Source of the DNA: Methylococcales bacterium
Lineage (GTDB): Bacteria; Pseudomonadota; Gammaproteobacteria; Methylococcales; Methylomonadaceae
Assembly: GCA_023134955.1 (NCBI GenBank)
Contig: JAGLUC010000438.1
Coordinates: 1 to 8,752 of the forward strand
Direction: 5' to 3'
Length of the DNA stretch: 8,752 nt
Shown here: positions 1 through 5,504 of the stretch, piece by piece
Layout: each line of letters opens with the position of its first letter
Numbering within the stretch: the stretch's first letter is position 1
The notes under the pieces: model-generated
What the model was told of the DNA's origin: nothing
Seen by the model: only the letters and a program-made list of their open reading frames with translations
Database searches by the model: none
Position numbers and translations under genes: made by a program

Positions 1-946
1 TATTGCTATCGTTTGAAATGGCTTGTGATAATTTTCGGCTACGGGTTATTTGCACAAAATCATGATATTTGATTTTAATGGTAACTGTTTTTGCCGTTAG
101 TTTTTTGTCATGTAGTTTTTTTAACGCTTTTGATAATAATTGTTGTAAGTTTTGCAAAACATGTTGTCGATCTTTAATATCAACTTGAAAAGTGGTTTCT
201 ATACCCACCGATTTGCTAACCCTGTGATTATTAACAGGGCGATGGTCAATGCCTCTGGCAATATTGTAATAATGCTGTGCTGTTTTACCAAAATGTTGCT
301 GTAAAAATAATAGCGACTGGTTTTTTAAATCATGCCCTGTTTTTATGCCAAAACCATGCATTTTCTTTTCAGTGGCTTTACCTATGCCATGAAACTTTCC
401 TATAGCCAGTTGTTCAATAAATTGAGCACCTTGCTCCGGGTTAATAACATATAGGCCATCCGGTTTATCTATATCCGATGCTATTTTTGCAAGAAATTTA
501 TTATAGGATATGCCGGCTGATGCGATCAGTTGAGTTCTTTTAAAAATAGTTTGTTTAATTTCTCTGGCAATTAAGGTGGCAGAGCCATGATGTAAAGAAC
601 AGTGGCTGACATCTAAATAAGCCTCATCTAAAGAAAGAGGCTCAAACAAATCGGTATATTGAGCAAAAATCTGTCTAATAATGCCAGAGACTTGTTTATA
701 AGCTTCAAATCTAGGTTTTACAAAAATGGCTTGTGGACACAGACGATAAGCTTGCGCTGATGGCATGGCAGAGTGAATGCCATATTGTCGTGCTTGATAA
801 TTGCAGGTGGCAACAACGCCACGAGTATTGGGTTGTCCACCGACTATTAGCGGCTTATTTTGATATTCTGGATGATCGCGCTGTTCAACTGCTGCAAAAA
901 AAGCATCCATATCAATATGGATGATTTTTCTACAGGAATTAGACAT
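1..946 (-). CDS. dinB: DNA polymerase IV (DinB), Y-family translesion polymerase, C-terminus cut by window edge
   Basis: Error-prone Y-family polymerase that copies past damaged template bases in the cytoplasm and usually works with the beta clamp. The reverse strand gives 315 uninterrupted residues from the ATG at 946. They begin MSNSCRKIIHIDMDAFFAAV, close to the start of E. coli Pol IV. Catalytic acidic residues are visible as D12 in HIDMD and D107/E108 in SLDEAY; F17 matches the steric-gate position. The palm motif SYNKFLAKIASD and a helix-hairpin-helix (FHGIGKATEKK) follow, then the little-finger segment with KSVGIETTF. About 35 C-terminal residues, including any clamp-binding motif, lie beyond position 1. 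The start is 5 bp after the stop of the DUF4389 gene with only a weak ribosome site, so it is probably translated as the last visible gene of that operon. No LexA-type box is visible directly before it. Family assignment is very secure. Confidence 0.96.
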   Translation of the reverse strand, partial: MSNSCRKIIHIDMDAFFAAVEQRDHPEYQNKPLIVGGQPNTRGVVATCNYQARQYGIHSAMPSAQAYRLCPQAIFVKPRFEAYKQVSGIIRQIFAQYTDLFEPLSLDEAYLDVSHCSLHHGSATLIAREIKQTIFKRTQLIASAGISYNKFLAKIASDIDKPDGLYVINPEQGAQFIEQLAIGKFHGIGKATEKKMHGFGIKTGHDLKNQSLLFLQQHFGKTAQHYYNIARGIDHRPVNNHRVSKSVGIETTFQVDIKDRQHVLQNLQQLLSKALKKLHDKKLTAKTVTIKIKYHDFVQITRSRKLSQAISNDSN

Positions 947-951
947 GAAAC

Positions 952-1251
952 TTATTTTTCAGGAGTATTTAACCCTTCGGTTAATTTCCAGTCAGAAAAA
1001 GGAAAGGGCAGGTCTTCTGTGTTGTAGGTTAAAAATAGCAGGATGTGATACAGGTAAACTGAAAGTGTTTGTCCAAAAGTAAGAATGTTTTTATTTGCAG
1101 AGCCTGTGAATAGTGCCGAAGCAATCTGTAGTAAAATAACAGCCCATAGCAAAATTCTGACTAAGCTGACAATGATGAAAAAAGCTAAAATAAAGAAAAT
1201 ACGTTTCCAGGTACTGATCTTTTTAAGGTTGTCGTTTATTTGTTGTTGCAT
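952..1251 (-). CDS. DUF4389 small inner-membrane protein
   Basis: A 99-residue membrane protein of the DUF4389 type; the biochemical role is unknown. A charged N-terminus (residues 1-17) is followed by a long hydrophobic stretch at about 18-50, enough for one or two membrane passes. Then comes the family's conserved part: ALFTG, a TFGQTLSVYLYHILLFLTYN segment at about 58-77, and PFPFSDW at 82-88. I recognise this from the pattern of the family, not from a search. It starts 8 bp after the DUF2333 stop and ends 5 bp before dinB, so the three genes look co-transcribed. The Shine-Dalgarno is poor (AAAGG about 12 nt from ATG), which suggests translational coupling to the gene before it. An overlapping plus-strand frame at 1085-1324 is a shadow. 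Confidence 0.85.
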   Translation of the reverse strand: MQQQINDNLKKISTWKRIFFILAFFIIVSLVRILLWAVILLQIASALFTGSANKNILTFGQTLSVYLYHILLFLTYNTEDLPFPFSDWKLTEGLNTPEK

Positions 1252-1259
1252 AGTGTGTG

Positions 1260-2297
1260 TTAGCCTTTGTTCATTAAGTCACGTAAATCAAGCGCGGAAG
1301 CATTTGCTCTGGCAATATAATTAGCCATCGCTAAAGAGTAATTGGCAAACATGCCAAAGCCACCACCATTAAGAATCATCGGGCTTAAAATGGGTGTCAA
1401 TGCATTTTCCAGGGCATGAATCATATTATCTAAGGTATTCATTGCCCGTTTATCTAAAATAATATCTTCAAAATCAACTTTAATTGCTTGAAGAATATGG
1501 AGTAAAGCCCAGCTACCGCCGCGAGCTTCATAAAAAATATCATCAACCAGTAACCAAGGGGTTTTGCCTACACCTATAGTTTTTTCTTTGGTAAACCTAG
1601 GTGCTTTTTGTCCGCTGGGGTCATATAGTATACCTGCTGCACCAGCAAAACGGTCGGTACTAGCGGTCAGGCGTGTTGATAGCCCACCCAGACGTTTAAT
1701 CACAACTTCAAGATAATTCCATAAGTTATCTGCACGAGAGTAAAACTGAGCGCGTCTTTGGTTTTTGGTTGGGCTATGTAAGCGCTGCATGTAGATATGT
1801 AAGGATTTAATACCTTTTTCATATTCGGATTCAGTAGAAGGCAGAGCCCAGGAATTGGGTTCGTAATAAAAATAAGGTTCTGCAAGTGCTAAATCTTTAT
1901 CTTCTATAGATTGCGACTGATCTCTTGCAAAGTGGTTTCTTAATGCCGTGGTGCCATCGCGTAACATCACTAAGGCACCGTATTCCCAGGCACGAATATT
2001 ATCAAGAAATAAACCAGGAGGTGCAACATCATTAGAAATGTAGCCTCCGGGTTTGTTCATTAATACTTCTGCGATATGAGCAAGGGTATTGGTGTAAACG
2101 AAACCAATTGCCATAGTGTCAGTTTTGCTTTTTTTCATATACTTAACAGCTTGTTCACGTACGGGAAAAGTCTTAGGCTCAGAGCCCCACCATGCACCAA
2201 GAATAAATATGGCAATAAGTGATATGCTTAATAAAGCGCCAAAAAACCAAATAATTCCTTTTGATCTGGCATCTTCTAAAGCTGTGCTGGCAGTCAT
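1260..2297 (-). CDS. DUF2333 family membrane-anchored protein
   Basis: A 345-residue protein of unknown function that matches the DUF2333 family by its overall pattern. A short cytoplasmic N-terminus is followed by one transmembrane segment at about residues 15-37, after which the rest (about 300 residues) is probably periplasmic. Recognisable conserved stretches are LAHIAEVLMNKPGGYISND (72-90), PPGLFLDN (93-100), WEYGALVMLRD (104-114), a DQSQSIEDKDLALAEP segment (126-141), LPSTESEYEKGI (152-163) and a late ARGGSWALLHILQAI region (258-272). No catalytic motif is evident. The start at 2297 is supported by AGGAG (2307-2311) nine bases upstream. It is the first gene of the DUF2333-DUF4389-dinB run. 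Length looks typical and no frameshift is seen. Confidence 0.86.
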   Translation of the reverse strand: MTASTALEDARSKGIIWFFGALLSISLIAIFILGAWWGSEPKTFPVREQAVKYMKKSKTDTMAIGFVYTNTLAHIAEVLMNKPGGYISNDVAPPGLFLDNIRAWEYGALVMLRDGTTALRNHFARDQSQSIEDKDLALAEPYFYYEPNSWALPSTESEYEKGIKSLHIYMQRLHSPTKNQRRAQFYSRADNLWNYLEVVIKRLGGLSTRLTASTDRFAGAAGILYDPSGQKAPRFTKEKTIGVGKTPWLLVDDIFYEARGGSWALLHILQAIKVDFEDIILDKRAMNTLDNMIHALENALTPILSPMILNGGGFGMFANYSLAMANYIARANASALDLRDLMNKG

Positions 2298-2471
2298 TTT
2301 TTTTGGCTCCTAAAAGCAAATGAATTTTCAGTAAAATGACAACAATGTTAACAGGTTTAAAGATTATTTTCTGTGTAACAACTGGCTTAATATGGTTTGT
2401 GCATTAAATGATAATAATATCAATATGTTAAATATTTTTTTTATTAGGTTTTGTTTGGTCTTATATGCGGT
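2298..2471. other. AT-rich intergenic gap between gspB and the DUF2333 operon
   Basis: A 174-bp non-coding stretch between two minus-strand genes. It holds the leader and probable promoter of the DUF2333 operon (see the separate entry) and the 3' flank of gspB. Immediately after the gspB stop there is no GC-rich hairpin followed by T residues; only a weak 5-bp TGATA/TATCA dyad is seen at about 2409-2422. I see no small ORF or RNA gene here. Confidence 0.6.
2324..2351 (-). promoter_or_regulatory. Candidate sigma70-type promoter for the DUF2333-DUF4389-dinB operon
   Basis: Read on the minus strand, TTAACA (2346-2351, five of six matches to TTGACA) is followed after 16 bp by GAAAAT (2324-2329, four of six matches to TATAAT). 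Transcription would begin near 2317, giving a leader of about 20 nt that carries the AGGAG ribosome site at 2307-2311. Position and spacing are sensible, but in DNA this AT-rich such matches occur by chance. Confidence 0.3.
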
Positions 2472-3233
2472 TTATTTGCGTTTAATTTGAAATATTTTAT
2501 TGTTATATTCAACCACAAGGCTATTGATACGAATATCAATAAGTTTCATTCCTGAATCAATATATTGTCCAGTCAGATATTTTTTCATATTAACCATGAT
2601 AAAGCGATCTTGCTTGTGTTCAGCATAAACAAATACATTAATATTAATACTAGGAACAGTTCTACGAAATTTATAGTTTAATTCAGATAGAAAGGGAGGT
2701 TGATTAGCTTTGGTTTTTGCTTTTGCTTCTACTTTAATTGATTGATGGCTTGGAAGCATACCTGTTTTTATTGGAAGAGTATGCGTTTTTATAACAGCTG
2801 TTTGTTTTTCTGGATTGATTTTAGCGGTTTTTTGTTGAATATTTTGATTGGCGACAAATGTTGTGGCTACTGAAATAGGTTTTGCATTTTTTTGTGGTGC
2901 TTTTAATTGTTCAGCAATAGAGATTACTGGTTTTTTTTCTACAATTTTATTAGCGGGAGGTAAAGGCGTATTAATTTTTTCTTGAATAAGTTTTTCTTTT
3001 TTTACAATAGCCGGTTTTTTAGCAGTTGTTATTTTGTTTTCCTCAACTTTATTAAAAGACCAAATAATATAGGATAAAAAGACAATATTAATAGCTATTA
3101 ATAAGGTCAGCCAAATTGGCTGTTTTTTTTCTATAGTATCCTGTGATTCCAGAATTCTATGCTCTAAAGATGCTGGCTGGTTTTTCAGCCTTTCCTGTTC
3201 AGACCTTCTAAGGGCTTTTAAAATAATAGACAT
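2472..3233 (-). CDS. gspB: GspB-type (ExeB-like) type II secretion accessory protein
   Basis: Accessory protein of type II secretion that partners with GspA/ExeA and is thought to help secretin multimers insert through peptidoglycan to the outer membrane. The 253 residues show three parts. A conserved N-terminus (MSIILKALRRSEQERL) is typical of the family. A single transmembrane segment lies at about 40-60. A long Lys/Pro/Ala/Gln-rich periplasmic linker (about 65-175) leads to a C-terminal domain at about 178-253 with PPFLSELNYKFRRTVPSINI, VFVYAE, RFIMVNMKKYLTGQ and SLVVEY, which matches the T2SS protein B C-terminal domain. Its ATG overlaps the gspA stop by one base (TGATG at 3231-3235) and there is no clear separate ribosome site, so it is probably translationally coupled to gspA. 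Confidence 0.9.
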   Translation of the reverse strand: MSIILKALRRSEQERLKNQPASLEHRILESQDTIEKKQPIWLTLLIAINIVFLSYIIWSFNKVEENKITTAKKPAIVKKEKLIQEKINTPLPPANKIVEKKPVISIAEQLKAPQKNAKPISVATTFVANQNIQQKTAKINPEKQTAVIKTHTLPIKTGMLPSHQSIKVEAKAKTKANQPPFLSELNYKFRRTVPSININVFVYAEHKQDRFIMVNMKKYLTGQYIDSGMKLIDIRINSLVVEYNNKIFQIKRK

Positions 3234-4837
3234 CAGGGAATCAAGCTGAGTTTAGGTGTGCTGTTTTTAGCGTTTAAGTTACTTAGATGAATAAAAGTTT
3301 TGGGTCCAACGATTCCATCATTGACTAACTGATGCTGTTGTTGAAATTGCATAATTTTAGTTTTTAACTGACTATCAAAAAAATTAGACCCAGAGGAAGA
3401 GCTTAGGCTATGTTTTTGAGTAAAAGCAAGATGCGCTCTTATCCATAAAATTGCTGTGGATAATTGACCTGATTGTAGATTGGTAATATTAGGTTCGGGA
3501 GGTTGCCATAGAGTAAGGTAATAGCCATCCCACAAATCCAGCACGTTTTTAACAGGAAAGCTTCTATTGGGGTTAAAATTAAATACAGGGTCGCCATTTT
3601 TTAAGCCAGTCAGTAAAACATATTTCTTTTCTGCTGAGGGGCGCGAAAACTCCATAATAACCGGTCGATTTAAAGCAATGAGTGCTTGCCAGTCAGACTT
3701 GTCCAGCAAGCATTGCAAGCCTGTTGATTTAATAAAGTGACAGTTTGAGTCTGTGTCAGAATTTATCTGTTTACCCCATAGATTAGCAAGCTGAGCTATG
3801 GCAGAATTTAGGGGTTGTGGTGTTTTTTCAAGTGAGATTTTAAAATTTAGTATTTTATGTTGTTGCTCGTTTTCTTTAATGGTGGCAGTTTTTTCAAAAG
3901 AGCCAGATAGAATGATAAGCTTCTTTTTGGGAGTAATAAATTTTAAATTAAATATAAATATCACTAAGGCAATGATGATAAAGCTGGCTAATAAAGGTTT
4001 GTTAAAATACCAGAGAGCTGATTTACTGGGTATATCAAATACCTCTTTAGCAGCATTAGCGGTGATTTTTTTTGTGACTATATGAGTATTTTCTACGTAA
4101 GCAGCCAGTAAGGCTCGGTCGCAGATTATATTGATTAGCCTTGGAATGCCTTTTGATAATTGATATATTTTGTTTATTGCTTTGCGTTCAAAAATATTAG
4201 CATTACCTCCACTGATACTTAAACGATGCTTAATATAAGTGTGTGTTTCTGCAAGGGACAAAGAAGATAAATGATAGCGAGCGGTAATGCGCTGGTTTAA
4301 TTGGCGTAACTCAGGTTGTTCTAAAAGCAACTTTAGTTCAGGCTGAGCTATTAGAATAATCTGTAATAATTTGCTTTTGCTGGTTTCCAGGTTGGTTAAC
4401 AGGCGAATTTGTTCCAATACATCCAGGCTTAGGTTTTGAGCTTCATCCAGGATGAGTACCGTACGTTTACCAGCGGCATGGGTCTCAAGCAAGTGTCTGT
4501 TTAAGCTATCAATCAGAGTCTTTAATGATTGCTGATTTTGCTCATAGCTGATTTGTAATTCATCACAAAGGGTTGCAAGTAATTCGATGGCTGTTAACTT
4601 AGGATTTAAGATTAAAGCAATATCAATATTTTCAGGTAATTGTTGTAATAGGCAGTGGCATAAAGTGGTTTTACCTGTGCCAACTTCACCAGTGAGTGCA
4701 ACAAAGCCTCCGCCCTGATTAATGCCATACAATAAGTGAGCAAGCCCCTCCTGATGATGCTTACTCATATATATGAAGTGAGGATCAGGTGCTATGGAGA
4801 AAGGTGCTGTGTTAAAATGAAAAAATTGTTGATACAA
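3233..4837 (-). CDS. gspA: GspA/ExeA-type AAA ATPase with C39-like and peptidoglycan-binding domains
   Basis: Inner-membrane ATPase that works with GspB in localising the type II secretion secretin. Residues from the chosen start (534 aa): an AAA+ ATPase at about 1-265 with Walker A GEVGTGKTT (50-58), Walker B VLILDEAQ (127-134) and the family motif LRQLNQRITARYHL (177-190). A transmembrane helix follows at about 280-300. A periplasmic region at 344-447 resembles the C39-peptidase-like domain of this family (NCHFIKSTGLQCLL, YVLLTGLKNG, LDLWDGYYLTLWQPP). A peptidoglycan-binding fold at about 451-520 includes FDSQLKTKIMQFQQQHQL and DGIVGPKTF. Two in-frame TTG codons could start it. TTG at 4837 is preferred because AAGGA (4844-4848) is six bases upstream and the protein then begins MYQQFFHF, like its relatives; TTG at 4843 abuts that site. 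It heads the gspAB operon. Confidence 0.92.
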   Translation of the reverse strand: MYQQFFHFNTAPFSIAPDPHFIYMSKHHQEGLAHLLYGINQGGGFVALTGEVGTGKTTLCHCLLQQLPENIDIALILNPKLTAIELLATLCDELQISYEQNQQSLKTLIDSLNRHLLETHAAGKRTVLILDEAQNLSLDVLEQIRLLTNLETSKSKLLQIILIAQPELKLLLEQPELRQLNQRITARYHLSSLSLAETHTYIKHRLSISGGNANIFERKAINKIYQLSKGIPRLINIICDRALLAAYVENTHIVTKKITANAAKEVFDIPSKSALWYFNKPLLASFIIIALVIFIFNLKFITPKKKLIILSGSFEKTATIKENEQQHKILNFKISLEKTPQPLNSAIAQLANLWGKQINSDTDSNCHFIKSTGLQCLLDKSDWQALIALNRPVIMEFSRPSAEKKYVLLTGLKNGDPVFNFNPNRSFPVKNVLDLWDGYYLTLWQPPEPNITNLQSGQLSTAILWIRAHLAFTQKHSLSSSSGSNFFDSQLKTKIMQFQQQHQLVNDGIVGPKTFIHLSNLNAKNSTPKLSLIP

Positions 4838-4843
4838 CGTCAA

Positions 4844-4848
4844 TCCTT
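4844..4848 (-). promoter_or_regulatory. Ribosome binding site that decides the gspA start
   Basis: AAGGA on the minus strand lies directly against the upstream TTG (4843) but six bases from the second TTG (4837). Normal spacing therefore favours the second. No ATG or GTG is available nearby in frame. Confidence 0.6.
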
Positions 4849-4866
4849 ACTAATCAGGTTGCTAAC

Positions 4867-5043
4867 ATGAATGAAAATACCCCTAACTCAGCACCAGCGG
4901 CAAAAAAGGTTAAATATATCGCGTCTATCATTTATTTATTAGTGTTTGCTTTTGTTGTCGGTGGAAGCTATATAAATCAGCAGTTAGTGGCTGATGATGT
5001 TAATGCAGAGAAAAAGTCAATTGAAGAAAGTATTAAGGAGTGA
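4867..5043 (+). CDS. Small single-pass membrane protein, 58 aa, function unknown
   Basis: A short open frame starting ATG at 4867 and ending TGA at 5043. The product begins MNENTPNSAPAAKKVKYIAS, has a hydrophobic helix at about residues 17-36 (IASIIYLLVFAFVVGG), and ends in a charged tail rich in Glu and Lys (VADDVNAEKKSIEESIKE). Lysines before the helix predict an inside N-terminus and a periplasmic tail. The ribosome site is weak (AGG at 4856-4858, eight bases upstream). It is divergent from gspA, with about 29 bp between start codons, and convergent with the 118-residue gene. I do not recognise a family. The clean topology and the lack of any other gene in this 222-bp stretch make it a plausible real gene, but it is too short to be certain. 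Confidence 0.6.
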   Translation: MNENTPNSAPAAKKVKYIASIIYLLVFAFVVGGSYINQQLVADDVNAEKKSIEESIKE

Positions 5044-5075
5044 AAATCGGGAACTTATTTAATCCTCACTCCTTA
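5034..5075. terminator. Inverted repeat holding both convergent stop codons, possible bidirectional terminator
   Basis: Perfect 10-bp arms, TAAGGAGTGA (5034-5043) and TCACTCCTTA (5066-5075), enclose a 22-base loop. The left arm ends with the TGA of the 58-residue gene and the right arm begins with the reverse TGA of the 118-residue gene. There is no clear T-run directly after either arm and the loop is large, so a classical intrinsic terminator is doubtful. The RNA of either gene could still form the stem. Confidence 0.4.
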
Positions 5076-5422
5076 CTAAAAAATTTGTCTAAGATACCAT
5101 GGTCTTTTTTTAAATAGTCTAGTCGCTCTTGAGCTAATTGCCCCATTTCACTTTTTGCCTCTTTATCAATAATTTGTTGCAGGATTGTGCTGCTTTCCTT
5201 TTCTAGTAAGTTAATAGCTGATTTTCTAACTGATTGATAATGTGCATTAAGTGCTGCAAGCTCTGTTAAATAAACACTAGCCTCATTTAGTTGTCTTAAT
5301 ATGACTTTTTCTGGATCATCAGTAAACAAGTCACGCACTAAATTACCGTATTGTTGCTGAATTCTTGCAACATCAGTTCGGTTAATTTTAGCCGGTTCAG
5401 TTGGGTCGTCACAACAGCCCAT
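5066..5422 (-). CDS. Helical cytoplasmic protein of unknown function, 118 aa
   Basis: Not recognised. The protein starts MGCCDDPTEPAKINRTDVAR, with adjacent cysteines at positions 3 and 4. It has no signal peptide or membrane segment, and appears almost wholly alpha-helical and highly charged (for example IQQQYGNLVRDLF, LRQLNEASVYLTELAALNAH, LAQERLDYLKKDHGILDKFF), with possible coiled-coil character at about 36-105. Only two cysteines are present, so any metal or redox role would need a partner or dimer. The start is well supported by AGAGGT about five bases before the ATG at 5422. It is divergent from recC and convergent with the small membrane protein. The strong ribosome site and steady codon use argue for a real gene. 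Confidence 0.7.
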   Translation of the reverse strand: MGCCDDPTEPAKINRTDVARIQQQYGNLVRDLFTDDPEKVILRQLNEASVYLTELAALNAHYQSVRKSAINLLEKESSTILQQIIDKEAKSEMGQLAQERLDYLKKDHGILDKFFSKE

Positions 5423-5453
5423 AATTACCTCTTTTAATCTGTTTCCATTTACA

Positions 5454-5473
5454 TATACTCTTTTACGAGTATA
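5454..5473. promoter_or_regulatory. Dyad TATACTC-N6-GAGTATA between divergent gene and recC
   Basis: Perfect 7-bp arms (5454-5460 and 5467-5473) separated by TTTTAC, in the 82-bp gap between the 118-residue gene and recC. Each arm reads TATACT on one strand, which is one base from the -10 consensus, so the dyad could overlap divergent promoters or be an operator. I found no good -35 element at normal spacing for either direction. It is not a LexA-type CTG-N10-CAG box. Confidence 0.4.
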
Positions 5474-5504
5474 CCTTTAAAAAATATTCAAGGCAGAGTT
5501 GTTT

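Noticed and set aside
218..239. CCCTGT / ACAGGG inverted repeat in dinB
   Set aside because: Arms of only 6 bp with an 8-base loop are expected many times by chance in a window of this size, and it lies in coding sequence.
733..924. Plus-strand 63-residue frame
   Set aside because: It lies wholly opposite the well-supported dinB gene and has no family resemblance; it is a shadow frame.
3798..4085. Plus-strand 95-residue frame
   Set aside because: It is antisense to the transmembrane and linker region of gspA. Its hydrophobic look comes from the complementary AT-rich codons.
5035..5042. AAGGAG at 5035-5040 as a ribosome site for another plus-strand gene
   Set aside because: No start codon follows at usable spacing; the sequence is explained by the end of the 58-residue gene and the inverted repeat.
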